This document shows, piece by piece, positions 7,817 to 15,744 of a stretch of 36,867 nucleotides of DNA. Location of the stretch: NCBI GenBank assembly GCA_020845495.1, contig JADLFM010000040.1:1-36867 (forward strand), in the 5' to 3' direction. A program made the translations under genes and the position numbers. Positions within the stretch are counted from its first letter, which is position 1, and every line of letters starts with the position of its first letter. The notes under the pieces are model-generated. The model ran no database searches and was not told where the DNA came from. It saw only the letters and a program-made list of their open reading frames with translations. The stretch comes from Chloroflexota bacterium (GTDB taxonomy: Bacteria; Chloroflexota; UBA6077; JACCZL01).

Positions 7817-8405
7817 CGTGGCCCTCCAGGAGGCTTTCGACGTACTTTGCCATGACGTCGACCTCGATGTTGACGGTCGAACCAACCGGCTTGGTCGGCA
7901 TCGTGATCTTGGTTTGAGTGTACGCTACCAGCGCGACGCCGAACCGATCCCGATCCTTCTCGGTCACCGTCAGGCTCACCCCGTCAAGACAAATGTACCC
8001 CTTCACCACGATGTAGCGCATAAGGTCAGGCGGCGCAGTGAACCAGACGCGCAGAGAATCACCTTCTGGTCGCGTCTCCACCACTCTTCCGACGCCGTCG
8101 ACGTGGCCTTGAACGTAATGGCCGCCAAGCCGGCCGCCGACTTGCAGCGACCGTTCGAGGTTCACACGGTCCCCGACCTGGCGCTCGCCGAGATTGGTAC
8201 GCTGAAGCGTCTCCGGCGAGAGGCCGATCCAGAACCCGTCCGGGTCGAGCGCGATGACCGTCAGGCAGGCGCCGTCGACGGCGACGCTGTCGCCGAGCGC
8301 GAGTCCTGCGCGTGCTGTGTGGGCGCGGATGGACAGGCGCGTCGAACCGGCAGCCCGCTCCAACGCCCGCACCTCGCCCACTTCTTCAACCAGCCCGGTG
8401 AACAT
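7788..8405 (-). CDS. ribE: Riboflavin synthase alpha chain
   Basis: 205 residues. It has the signature N-terminus [12 protein letters not shown] and two lumazine-binding repeats: the first with [10 protein letters not shown] and [12 protein letters not shown], the second with [12 protein letters not shown] and [10 protein letters not shown]. It catalyses dismutation of two lumazines to riboflavin. ATG at 8405 fits the family start exactly; the GAAGGG ribosome-binding site is about 12 bases away, a little far. The stop overlaps ribBA. Between ribD and this gene lies an array of 17-bp repeats. Confidence 0.95.
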   Translation of the reverse strand: MFTGLVEEVGEVRALERAAGSTRLSIRAHTARAGLALGDSVAVDGACLTVIALDPDGFWIGLSPETLQRTNLGERQVGDRVNLERSLQVGGRLGGHYVQGHVDGVGRVVETRPEGDSLRVWFTAPPDLMRYIVVKGYICLDGVSLTVTEKDRDRFGVALVAYTQTKITMPTKPVGSTVNIEVDVMAKYVESLLEGHVERDRERTG

Positions 8406-8426
8406 AGTTTGTCGTGTCCCTTCTCG

Positions 8427-8494
8427 TTCTGACCGGCTCGACACCCTGACCGGGTCGGCGCCCTGACCGGGTCGACGCCCTGACCGGGTCGACG
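8427..8494. repeat. 17-bp tandem repeat array between ribD and ribE
   Basis: Three near-perfect copies of CCCTGACCGGGTCGACG (8444-8460, 8461-8477, 8478-8494) follow a degenerate copy at 8427-8443 that matches at 13 of 17 positions. The array fills more than half of the intergenic space inside the rib operon. It could be slippage-generated or a regulatory/RNA-processing spacer. Confidence 0.9.
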
Positions 8495-8527
8495 CTGCCG
8501 ACCGACACGGCAGCCGTGACGGGCGAA

Positions 8528-9373
8528 TTAGGCCGCACCTGAGCCGGACGGGCGCACGCCCGGCTCATCGGACCGCGTGGCGCGCTCGTCGAGGTGCGCG
8601 GTTACGAGCAGCGACGCTCCGACACGCTGAACGTCTGCGTCGTCGATCTGCTCGCCGTCAACGCTCAACGTCAAGAACACGGCCAATCGGTCGACCATTC
8701 CAGCGCGCTGGAGGCGTTCGAGGTCAGCCGGTCCGCATTCGACGAGCAGCGAGGTGATCCCCTGGCCCGCCAATCCGGCGAGCGTCGGATCACCATCGAA
8801 GAGCGCACCGACGTCGGCGCACGTACGGTCGGCGTGGGCCCGTAGTCGCGCAACTTCCGTCTTGCCGCGCTCGCCGAGCGGCGCGTCGGCCGGTTTCATG
8901 ATGCACCCGGTGAGATCGACGGCGTACGTCGCGGTCACGAGCGGCCGTCCCTGCAAGACCCAGGTGAGGTACGCCGCGTTCAGGCGGCGCGCCTCGTCGG
9001 CGCGCTCACCGACGGTCACGGGGATGCCGGCCTGTTCGAGCGCCGCAACACCCTTGCCATTGACCCACGGGCTCGGGTCGATCATCGCCGCGTGTACCTC
9101 TCGGATGCCGGCGGCGATGATCGCATCGACGCAGGGTGGCGTGCGGCCAAAGTGCGCGCATGGCTCCAGGGTTACGTACAGGGCCGCCCCACGTGCCGCC
9201 TCGCCGGCCGCCTCGATGGCGACGACCTCGGCATGACCCTGGCCCGGCGGGCGCGTCGTGCCCTCGCCGACGATCTCGCCACCGCGCACGAGGACAGCGC
9301 CGACGGCCGGATTCGGGCTCGACGTCCCGAGCGCCCGGGCGGCAAGGAGCAACGCCCGCTCCATGTAGTCCAT
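8528..9373 (-). CDS. ribD: RibD-type deaminase with gutted reductase domain
   Basis: 281 residues against about 360 for normal RibD. The deaminase half (1-145) is intact: SPNPAVGAVLV, GHAEVVAIEAAG with zinc ligand His47 and Glu49, and LEPCAHFGRTPPC with Cys72 and Cys81. The reductase half starts normally (GRPLVTATYAVDLTG, compare VTLKxAMSLDG) but lacks the WIT motif. It then jumps from ALFDGDPTLA directly to GQGITSLLVECGP, skipping about 80 residues that include much of the NADPH/substrate site. The reading frame is uninterrupted, so this looks like an in-frame deletion rather than a frameshift. It should deaminate the pyrimidine but probably cannot reduce it; a separate reductase would be needed. 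ATG at 9373 fits the family start. First gene of the operon. Confidence 0.88.
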   Translation of the reverse strand: MDYMERALLLAARALGTSSPNPAVGAVLVRGGEIVGEGTTRPPGQGHAEVVAIEAAGEAARGAALYVTLEPCAHFGRTPPCVDAIIAAGIREVHAAMIDPSPWVNGKGVAALEQAGIPVTVGERADEARRLNAAYLTWVLQGRPLVTATYAVDLTGCIMKPADAPLGERGKTEVARLRAHADRTCADVGALFDGDPTLAGLAGQGITSLLVECGPADLERLQRAGMVDRLAVFLTLSVDGEQIDDADVQRVGASLLVTAHLDERATRSDEPGVRPSGSGAA

Positions 9374-9437
9374 CAGTGGCCGCCCTGTCACTCCCGCGCT
9401 ACGATAGCTCTCGGAAGAGACGCCATCACGCGGCTCG

Positions 9438-9467
9438 ATCCTACCACGGCCCTCCGGGCTTCTACAA
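9438..9467 (-). promoter_or_regulatory. Possible rib operon promoter
   Basis: On the minus strand TTGTAG (9467-9462) and TAGGAT (9443-9438) are separated by 18 bp. The leader to the ribD ATG would be about 60 nt, too short for an FMN riboswitch, and no RFN-type conserved sequence was seen. Confidence 0.3.
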
Positions 9468-9758
9468 CGATGCACACGGCGCACTCGCCTGAACCAGGCT
9501 GTGACACCCTTCAAGGGGTACGAGGACAGGCCGGTCTTACATGGTCGCCACGAAGCAGCCGGTAGTCGGTAAGACGCTGGGCATCCCTGCCTCGGCGATG
9601 ATCCGCGCGATCCTCTCGTTCGCGGCGCCGAGCACGGCCGGATGGTGACAGTCATCCGGCTGCCGCTCGCAGATGGTAGCGGCGCGGGCGGTCGGGTAGT
9701 GCGGTCGGGTAGTAGCACAGTGCCAGCCAGCCGAGGCACACGGGAGCCTTCTGCCTAC
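9468..9758. other. Gap between rhodanese gene and rib operon: hairpin, 13-bp repeat, short reading frame
   Basis: Three things are visible. A perfect 8-bp inverted repeat GCCGGATG/CATCCGGC with an 8-nt loop lies at 9637-9660 and may end the rhodanese transcript, although no T-run follows. A 13-bp tandem duplication GCGGTCGGGTAGT lies at 9688-9713. A minus-strand frame from GTG 9635 to TAA 9537 encodes 32 residues with protein-like composition (AANERIARIIAEAGMPS) and may be the 3' remnant of a lost gene. Confidence 0.45.
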
Positions 9759-11357
9759 TCAGGTCTGCCAGGCTGGCTCGTCCGTTTTCCCGAGCGCCGT
9801 CTCCCAACGCAGATATTCGATCATGTCGGCGAAACTTCGCTCCGTCCCGGCCGGCACCACATCGTCGGGAGGCTCCATGACCCCGCTCAGCCCTCGCTCG
9901 ATTGGCAGCCCGGCCGTCTCCCAGGCCCGCACGCCACCGTCGAGCGCGGTCACGTCGTGGTAGCCAAGGTCGCGCAGCGTTGTCGCCGCAAGCAGTGCAT
10001 CACGGCCCCCGGCGTCTGTCACGACGATTGGCTCGGTCCAGTCCGGCACGAGGGTGTCAATCCTCGGCTCCAGCCAGCCTCGCGGTATCCAGCACGAACC
10101 GGGGACGTGGCCGGCTGCGAACTCACGGCTCGTGCCCACAAAGATCATGAGCGGTGGCCCCGGCGTCCCAAGCAGCATGTGGAGACGGCCCGTCGTAACC
10201 CGCTCGACCGTTACGGCAGCCTCGGCCAGTCCCCACGGCTCGTCGTCGGTCGGCGCGCGCTCGAGCGTGCCGCCAGCCTCGATCCAGGCCGTCGTACCGC
10301 CGTTGACGGCGTAGACGTTCGGGAACCCCATTTGCCGAAACCAGGACGCCGTAAGCGCCGCGCGCACGATCCCGTCGTCGCAGAAGACGACGCGCCCGGC
10401 CCGCACCGCGACGAGGTCGTCCGCGCGCTGGACTGCCTGGCCGCCCGGGAACCACCAGAAGCCGGGGACGTGGCCGGCCTCGAACTCCTCGCGCGTCCGT
10501 ACGTCCACCAGATACACGGCCTCGCTCGCGGCACGCGCCATGAGGGCGCGCAATCCGCCCACATCGAGCACGGTCACGCCGTCCTCAGCGGCGACCCTGC
10601 GCGCAAACGCCTCGGCCGCCACACGGCTCTCAGAGGACGGCTCCGGCAAGGTCACCCGGTCGGCGTCCGCTTCGAGGTCGAGTCCGGCCAGCACCCAGCC
10701 GGCCGTGCCGTTCTCGAGGCTGACGACGTGCGGGAGCCCCATCCGCTGGAGGATGCGCGCGCCGATAATGCTCCTGGTCCTTCCCGCGCAGTTCACCACG
10801 ACCGTGGCGTCCGGCCGCTCGCGCCGGATCTCGCCGATCCGGAGTGCTAACTCTCCGCCCGGCACGCTCCGGCCGCCGGGGATGCACAGGCGACGGTACT
10901 CCTCCGGCGTTCGCGCGTCGAGGATCACCACGTCCTCGCCACGGGCGAGCCGCTCCTCGAGCGCCCGCGCCCCGATGGTCGGGACGTGATAGCGCGCCTC
11001 GACCCGCTCACCGAAGGTCTTGCTCGGGACGTTCATGCCCCACTCCGAAGGCCGACCCTCGCTGGCCCAACGATTCAGGCCGCCCGCGAGCACGAACACC
11101 CGTCGAAAGCCGATCCGCTCGAACGTCCCGGCAGCCAGTCGAGCGCGGGTACCGGTGTCATCGTACACCACGACCGGCACGTCAGGGCTCGGCACGAGAC
11201 GGCGCGCCCGATACTCCAGCAGGCGGCGCGGCAGGGCGCTGGCGCCTGGAATGTGGGCGCGGTTGTACTCGCCGTGTTCGCGTACGTCGAGCAACGCCAG
11301 GGGCTCCGGCTGCGCGAGCCGTACCTGAAGGTCAACGGGAGCGATCTCCTGCACCAT
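9759..11357 (-). CDS. Four-domain rhodanese-like sulfurtransferase
   Basis: 532 residues made of four consecutive rhodanese domains (about 5-105, 122-230, 255-365 and 380-488). Each has the LLDVREHGEY / LDARTPEEY / LVDVRTREEF / FVGTSREF motif and the HIPGA / HVPGF type loop. The active-site loop holds Cys190 in domain 2 (NCAGRTRS) and Cys326 in domain 3 (FCDDGIVRA), but Asp66 in domain 1 (YDDTGTRA) and Asp448 in domain 4 (TDAGGRDA). So only the two inner domains keep the sulfur-accepting Cys. It probably moves sulfane sulfur in the cytoplasm. It lies 40 bp downstream of a thiol dioxygenase and is likely cotranscribed, which suggests thiol or sulfane sulfur oxidation. No signal peptide is evident. 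Confidence 0.9.
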   Translation of the reverse strand: MVQEIAPVDLQVRLAQPEPLALLDVREHGEYNRAHIPGASALPRRLLEYRARRLVPSPDVPVVVYDDTGTRARLAAGTFERIGFRRVFVLAGGLNRWASEGRPSEWGMNVPSKTFGERVEARYHVPTIGARALEERLARGEDVVILDARTPEEYRRLCIPGGRSVPGGELALRIGEIRRERPDATVVVNCAGRTRSIIGARILQRMGLPHVVSLENGTAGWVLAGLDLEADADRVTLPEPSSESRVAAEAFARRVAAEDGVTVLDVGGLRALMARAASEAVYLVDVRTREEFEAGHVPGFWWFPGGQAVQRADDLVAVRAGRVVFCDDGIVRAALTASWFRQMGFPNVYAVNGGTTAWIEAGGTLERAPTDDEPWGLAEAAVTVERVTTGRLHMLLGTPGPPLMIFVGTSREFAAGHVPGSCWIPRGWLEPRIDTLVPDWTEPIVVTDAGGRDALLAATTLRDLGYHDVTALDGGVRAWETAGLPIERGLSGVMEPPDDVVPAGTERSFADMIEYLRWETALGKTDEPAWQT

Positions 11358-11397
11358 GCCCGCTCAGCACCTACTCCACGGGTTGGGCGCGCCACGC

Positions 11398-11973
11398 TCA
11401 GCAGTTGTCAAATTTGTCGCTCTTGAACCAGGAGACTCGGCCGGACTCCAGGTTGTACGTACATCGGTCCAGCCCGACGAGATCCTTGCCGTAACAGTGA
11501 ATCTCGAACGTTGCCCGGTCGCTCGGGTTGTTCATCGCGTGGATCTCGTCGACATCCGGCACCAGCAGCGAGACATCGCCGGGTTTCACCATCGTCACGC
11601 GATTGCGTTCGAGCCGTGCGTAGTCTGCGCGATCCCGGTCGTCGATCCGCCGGAAGCGGGTCTCTTCGATGGCGTTGCCGCAAACTCCGATCATGCCCCA
11701 GGTCTTATGATCGTGAGGACCGATGGCATCGCCCGGCCCCCAGACGACCGAGCTGATGAAGAGGCCAGGGCCGCGATAGATCGCCCATGAGCCGTGGTTT
11801 GGGCGCCTCCCCGTACCCGATGGCACCCGGAACTGCGCCGGCACCGCATCAGGCGTGCTGCACAGCCGCTCCAGATACGACGAGCCCTTGTCGAAGAGCG
11901 TCTGCTGGTCCGGGTGGGCGTTCACCAGTTCTTGCACATCGGCGATGAACTGATCGAGCGTGTATGTTGCCAT
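11398..11973 (-). CDS. Cysteine dioxygenase-superfamily thiol dioxygenase
   Basis: 191 residues, a single cupin domain. The metal-binding histidines are visible as His87 and His89 in GPHDHKTWGMIGV and His145 in VDEIHAMNNPSD, matching the three-His iron site of cysteine dioxygenases. A Tyr and His near the end (EIHCYGKDL) fit the family. The HDHxTWGxIGV motif is closer to bacterial thiol dioxygenases that include 3-mercaptopropionate dioxygenases, so the substrate (cysteine or another small thiol) is left open. The Cys of the eukaryotic Cys-Tyr cofactor is absent. ATG at 11973 has an excellent GAGGAGG site. It is the first gene of a two-gene unit with the rhodanese. Confidence 0.88.
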   Translation of the reverse strand: MATYTLDQFIADVQELVNAHPDQQTLFDKGSSYLERLCSTPDAVPAQFRVPSGTGRRPNHGSWAIYRGPGLFISSVVWGPGDAIGPHDHKTWGMIGVCGNAIEETRFRRIDDRDRADYARLERNRVTMVKPGDVSLLVPDVDEIHAMNNPSDRATFEIHCYGKDLVGLDRCTYNLESGRVSWFKSDKFDNC

Positions 11974-12022
11974 ACAGCAACCTCCTCGACGATCCTACCG
12001 CGCTGTGTCCCCCCGTAAATCC

Positions 12023-12028
12023 AGTATA
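12023..12028 (-). promoter_or_regulatory. -10 box of the thiol dioxygenase gene
   Basis: TATACT on the minus strand lies 49 bp before the ATG, leaving a leader of about 43 nt that contains the ribosome-binding site. No good -35 is visible. Confidence 0.45.
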
Positions 12029-12090
12029 CGGTGCCGTGTGTAGCCAGGCAGTAGAGCGGCGGCCAGGTCGAACCACGAGCAGCAGGGCCG

Positions 12091-12119
12091 TTGCCAGAAC
12101 GTGCCCTGGTCAGTATCAT
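12091..12119 (+). promoter_or_regulatory. Sigma70-type promoter of tRNA-Ser
   Basis: TTGCCA (12091-12096) and TATCAT (12114-12119) are separated by exactly 17 bp; each matches the consensus at five of six positions. Transcription would start near 12126, about 42 bases before the tRNA. Confidence 0.7.
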
Positions 12120-12167
12120 ATGGGGCAGGGGCGACGTGTCTTCTCAGGACGCGCCGATCCGCATACC

Positions 12168-12257
12168 GGAGGAGTCGCATAGTGGTCTAGTGCGGCCGCC
12201 TGCTAAGCGGTTGCCGGGGATTTAACTCGGCCGCGAGTTCGAATCTCGCCTCCTCCG
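12168..12257 (+). tRNA. tRNA-Ser (anticodon GCT)
   Basis: A class II tRNA of 90 nt. The acceptor stem GGAGGAG pairs with CTCCTCC; the anticodon loop CTGCTAA carries GCT at 12202-12204; a long variable arm with a GCCGGGG/CTCGGC stem is typical of serine tRNAs; the T arm is GCGAG-TTCGAAT-CTCGC. The discriminator base is G. The 3' CCA is not encoded (the sequence continues CCCGAC). It reads AGC and AGT codons. It has its own promoter upstream and a GC-rich hairpin directly after it. Confidence 0.96.
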
Positions 12258-12260
12258 CCC

Positions 12261-12286
12261 GACGCCCCCTCACAAGAGGGGGCGTC
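12261..12286 (+). terminator. Hairpin after tRNA-Ser
   Basis: A perfect 11-bp stem GACGCCCCCTC/GAGGGGGCGTC with loop ACAA starts four bases after the tRNA. Only a weak T content follows, so it is a likely but atypical intrinsic terminator or 3' processing signal. Confidence 0.7.
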
Positions 12287-12409
12287 CTGCGTTGGAGGCG
12301 GATGCCCAGCACTCAGCGCGCCTGAGAGCCGGCGCTGCCGAGCTTCTCCCTCCAGGCGCGGGAGATCTGCCGACTGCACGAACGTACGGACACCGGCGGA
12401 CGGCCGTCG

Positions 12410-14296
12410 CTACGACGACCGGTCGCCAGCCGCCGGCTGATCCGCTCCCGCCGGCTGATCCGCTCCCGCCAAGGCCGCCTCCGTTCCGTCCGGTCCCGAT
12501 GCGTCCGATCCGGCCGTCTCGGATGAGCTGCCGCTCGGTTGCTCTACTGGAAGGTCCACCCCGGATGCCTCCACAGTGGCGGCCACACCAGGCGTTGCCT
12601 CAGGCGGTGGCATTGGCGCCGATGTCTGCAATGCAAGAGCGTCGGTATCGAGCCCTTCGCCAGCCGCATGTCCCTCGTCAGCATCGAAACCGTCGGCCAG
12701 TTCGTCCTCGACGCCCGGCTCTCCAGTCGCTTCCGCGTCGTGACCTGCACGCGCTGCTGCTGCCGCTCCGACGGGCTGTCCCTTCTCCATCCGCTGTCGA
12801 AGCACCTCGTACAGCAAGATCGACCCCGCCACCGACGCATTGAGCGACTCGATTGCGCCGGGCATCGGCAGACGCGCCAGGAAGTCGCAGTGCTCGCGAA
12901 CGAGCGGCCGCAGCCCTCGCCCCTCGCCACCGACGACGAGCGCCAGCGGGCCGCTCAGATCTGCCCGCTGATAGTCCTGGTCGCCGCCCGCATCGAGGCC
13001 GACGATCCACAGCCCGGCCTCTTTCAGCGCCTCAATGGCCTGCACGAGGTTCGTCGCTCGCGCGATCTTCAGCCGATTGACCGCGCCCGCCGAGGCTTTC
13101 ACAACTGCCCCGGTCACGCCGACCGCGCGATGTTCGGGAATGATTGCGCCGTGCACGCCGACGGCCGCCGCTGTCCGCAGCAACGACCCGAAGTTCTGAG
13201 GATCCTGAATCATGTCGAGGACGAGGATGAGGGGGTCGGTCTGACTGGCCTGCGCGGCCGCAATCAGGTCGTCCAGGCTCGCGTACTCGTACGCTTCCGC
13301 CTCGGCGACGACACCCTGATGATTGCTCGCCAGTTCGTCTAGCCGACGCCGGTCGACCGTCCAGAGCTTGACCTTCCGGGCGCGCGCCTCGTCGACGATG
13401 TCGGTGATCGGCTGCCCGTGCGCGCCCGTCGCGACCATCACACGGCGGATCGGCCGACCGCTCAGCAGGGCTTCCAGCACCGCGTTGCGACCGTAGAGCA
13501 GGTCGCCGCCTTCCGGCTCGTGGCGACGCTCGAAGCCGCCGCGCTCCTCATAGCCGCGCCGCTCGCCGCGCTCTGGGTAGCGCGGCCGCTCAGCCCGGTC
13601 CTCGTAGCCGCGCCGCTCGCCGCGTTCTGGGTAGCGCGGACGCTCGGATCCCCGGCCACCCGCCGGGGGGCGACGTTCCTCGAAACCACGCCGTTCATCG
13701 CGGAACTGGCGCTCTTCGCGCGGCCCTCTCGCTCGCTCGAACGGGCGCTCTTCGCGGTCACGCCGCTCAGGTCGAGGTGGCGGGCCTTCGCGCCGGTCAC
13801 GGAACGGACGCTCGTCACGGAACGGACGCTCGTCACGATCGCGCGGTCCACGGTCCTGACGATCCCGGACCCCGCCTCGGAACCCGCGCTCGTCGCGGTC
13901 ATGCGGTGGGCGGTCGTCGCGGTCCCGGGGCGGACGATCCCCGCGCTCGCGGAAGCCGCCGCGCGGCGGCCCGGCGTCTCGGTCGTGCCGAGGGCGGTCG
14001 TCGTCACGGAAGGGTCGATCGTCGCGGTCACGGAACGGACGATTCTCGCGCGGGGGGCGGTCGGCTCCGGTCCACTCCTCACGGGCCGGATACGGACGCC
14101 GTGCGCCGGGCCGCTCGTCGTCCGGCGACCGCTCGTCGGTTCGATCGCGGTCGCGTGGGGGACGCCCGCCGCCGTAGGGTGCATCGCCCGAGCGGTTGCG
14201 CGGGGCGCGATCGTCGTAGGGGCGCTGGTCGCGGCCGCCCCGCTCACCCCCGGGGCCTACCCCTCGCGGCTGCCCACCGGAGCCTCCTTTCGCCAT
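12410..14296 (-). CDS. rlmB: TrmH/RlmB-family rRNA 2'-O-methyltransferase with long disordered extension
   Basis: 628 residues from ATG 14296, about 250 of which form the enzyme. Residues 1-262 are extremely rich in Arg, Asp, Glu, Pro and Gly with repeats such as RPFRDERPFRDE and RPRYPERGERRGYE. Residues 265-504 are a complete RlmB: an L30e-like substrate domain (DLLYGRNAVLEALLSGRPI) and a SPOUT domain with DPQNFGSLLRTA (365-376), GGEGRGL (456-462) and ESLNASVAGSILLYE (483-497). Residues 505-628 are an acidic Ala/Pro/Ser tail. The core methylates 23S rRNA (G2251 in E. coli). The charged extension is probably disordered and RNA-binding. It overlaps the 3' end of cysS by 40 bp, so the two are cotranscribed as in many bacteria. 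Confidence 0.9.
   Translation of the reverse strand: MAKGGSGGQPRGVGPGGERGGRDQRPYDDRAPRNRSGDAPYGGGRPPRDRDRTDERSPDDERPGARRPYPAREEWTGADRPPRENRPFRDRDDRPFRDDDRPRHDRDAGPPRGGFRERGDRPPRDRDDRPPHDRDERGFRGGVRDRQDRGPRDRDERPFRDERPFRDRREGPPPRPERRDREERPFERARGPREERQFRDERRGFEERRPPAGGRGSERPRYPERGERRGYEDRAERPRYPERGERRGYEERGGFERRHEPEGGDLLYGRNAVLEALLSGRPIRRVMVATGAHGQPITDIVDEARARKVKLWTVDRRRLDELASNHQGVVAEAEAYEYASLDDLIAAAQASQTDPLILVLDMIQDPQNFGSLLRTAAAVGVHGAIIPEHRAVGVTGAVVKASAGAVNRLKIARATNLVQAIEALKEAGLWIVGLDAGGDQDYQRADLSGPLALVVGGEGRGLRPLVREHCDFLARLPMPGAIESLNASVAGSILLYEVLRQRMEKGQPVGAAAAARAGHDAEATGEPGVEDELADGFDADEGHAAGEGLDTDALALQTSAPMPPPEATPGVAATVEASGVDLPVEQPSGSSSETAGSDASGPDGTEAALAGADQPAGADQPAAGDRSS
12431..12466. repeat. 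18-bp tandem duplication in the rlmB tail
   Basis: CGCCGGCTGATCCGCTCC occurs twice in direct tandem and encodes a repeated six-residue unit of the type GADQPA near the C-terminus. The unit length is a multiple of three. Confidence 0.9.
13551..13836. repeat. In-frame repeats encoding the Arg/Asp-rich rlmB extension
   Basis: A 54-bp period repeat (41 nt nearly identical at 13551-13591 and 13605-13645) encodes two copies of an 18-residue unit around RYPERGERRGYE. A perfect 18-bp tandem duplication at 13801-13818 and 13819-13836 encodes the doubled RPFRDE unit. Both periods preserve the reading frame. Confidence 0.85.
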
Positions 14297-15681
14297 ACCG
14301 CGCCGGTCGGACGGTCTTCCACCGCGACCCCCAGGTCGCGGAGACGGTCCCTGATCTCGTCGGCCAGCTGCCATTGTTTTGCCTCCCGGAGTCGCTGCCG
14401 GGTCGCCAGCAGCAGGTCGATAAACGGACCGGCGTCGTCGCCGCCGGTCGTGGTCGGCGACGCGTCGAGGGTCAGCCCGATGGCCTCCGCCAACGAGCGC
14501 AGCGCTGCCTGACCGGCAACAATCTCTGCGCGTGGCACGCCGCTATCTCGCCGCCGGTTGATCTCGCGCACGAGATCGAAGAGTGCCGCCAGGGCGCCCG
14601 GCGTGTTGAAATCGTCGTCCATGGCCTGCTCGAAGGCCGCGCGGGCATCGGCCACGTAGGCCGGCTCGACGCCCAGTGCCTCAATTGAGGCGGCAGCCGC
14701 GTCGAAGCCCTCGAGAGCGGCCCGCAGCCGAGCCAAAGCGCGGACGGCGTTGTCGAGGCCATCGCGGGTGTACAGGATCGACGAGCGGTAGTGGGTCTGG
14801 AGCAGGAAGAGTCGGATCGCCATCGGCTCGTAGACCTGGAGCACGTCGGCGATGGTCGTGAAGTTCTCCAGCGAGTGAGCCATCTTCTCGCTGCCGGTCG
14901 TGACCAGGCCGGCGTGCGCCCAGTAGCGCACGAACGGGTGGACGCCGGTGTACGCCTCGCTCTGCGCGAGCTCGTTCTCGTGGTGCGGGAAGATCAAGTC
15001 ACGCCCGCCGCCGTGCACGTCGATCTGGTCTCCCAGTGTCTCGCGGACCATCGCCGAGCATTCGATATGCCAGCCCGGGCGGCCTTCCCCCCAGGGGCTC
15101 GGCCAGGACGGCTCGCCAGGTTTGGCTGACTTCCAGAGCGCAAAGTCGCGCGGATCGCGCTTGCCCGGCTCGAGCTCCTTGCGCACTCCGACCATCTGAC
15201 CCTCTTCGGTCCGGCCGGAAAGCTGGCCGTAGTCCACGAACCTGGCTACCTCGAAGTAGACATCCCCATCCACGACGTAGCCGTAACCCCGCTCGATGAG
15301 CCCCTGGACGTAGTCGATGATGGCATCCATCGAACCGCTGACGGTGGGGTAGACGTCGGCGTGTTGGACGTTCAGCGCATCCATGACTTCGAAGTAGGAC
15401 TCGGAGTAGCGCCGCGCGACCTCGGCCGGCGCAATCCCGTCGACGATCGCCCGCGCGATGATCTTGTCGTCAACGTCCGTGAAGTTCTGGACGTGCCGGA
15501 CCTCGTAGCCTCGGTACTCGAGCCAGCGGCGAATGATGTCTGCCGACACGAAGATCCGAGCGTGGCCGACGTGTGGGTGATATTTCGGGGTCATCCCGCA
15601 GACGTACATGCGCACCGGGCGCCCCGAGACCTCGAATTCTTCCTTCTGTCCGCTGAGGGTGGACGTAATTCGGATGGACAC
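14257..15681 (-). CDS. cysS: Cysteinyl-tRNA synthetase
   Basis: 474 residues, standard length. Class I synthetase charging tRNA-Cys in the cytoplasm. The zinc-binding Cys28 lies in MYVCGMT, the HIGH motif is PHVGH (36-40), TDVDDKIIARA is conserved, GWHIECSAM holds Cys207 and FPHHENE the remaining zinc ligands. The KMSKS loop reads KMAHS (265-269): the second Lys, which stabilises the transition state in class I enzymes, is His. The C-terminal helical DALR-like region is present. GTG at 15681 has GGGAG seven bases upstream and fits the family N-terminus. rlmB overlaps its end. Upstream lies an IS remnant that reaches to within a few bases of the -10 box. Confidence 0.95.
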   Translation of the reverse strand: MSIRITSTLSGQKEEFEVSGRPVRMYVCGMTPKYHPHVGHARIFVSADIIRRWLEYRGYEVRHVQNFTDVDDKIIARAIVDGIAPAEVARRYSESYFEVMDALNVQHADVYPTVSGSMDAIIDYVQGLIERGYGYVVDGDVYFEVARFVDYGQLSGRTEEGQMVGVRKELEPGKRDPRDFALWKSAKPGEPSWPSPWGEGRPGWHIECSAMVRETLGDQIDVHGGGRDLIFPHHENELAQSEAYTGVHPFVRYWAHAGLVTTGSEKMAHSLENFTTIADVLQVYEPMAIRLFLLQTHYRSSILYTRDGLDNAVRALARLRAALEGFDAAAASIEALGVEPAYVADARAAFEQAMDDDFNTPGALAALFDLVREINRRRDSGVPRAEIVAGQAALRSLAEAIGLTLDASPTTTGGDDAGPFIDLLLATRQRLREAKQWQLADEIRDRLRDLGVAVEDRPTGAVWRKEAPVGSREG

Positions 15682-15744
15682 CCGCTCGCTCCCGGTCCAG
15701 GTTCGTGGGCGACGCCGCGTGCGCCGGCTGGATCTACTACCCAA

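Noticed and set aside
9374..9467. FMN riboswitch upstream of ribD
   Set aside because: The leader implied by the candidate promoter is only about 60 nt and the conserved RFN sequence elements are not seen.
9537..9635. LPTTG sortase-type motif in the short frame
   Set aside because: No signal peptide, hydrophobic tail or ribosome-binding site; the match to LPxTG is most likely chance.
13418..14512. Long plus-strand open frame opposite rlmB and cysS
   Set aside because: It is an antisense shadow of the Arg/Asp-rich repeats; the composition is Ala/Arg/Thr-biased with no recognisable domain, while the minus strand encodes RlmB and CysS.
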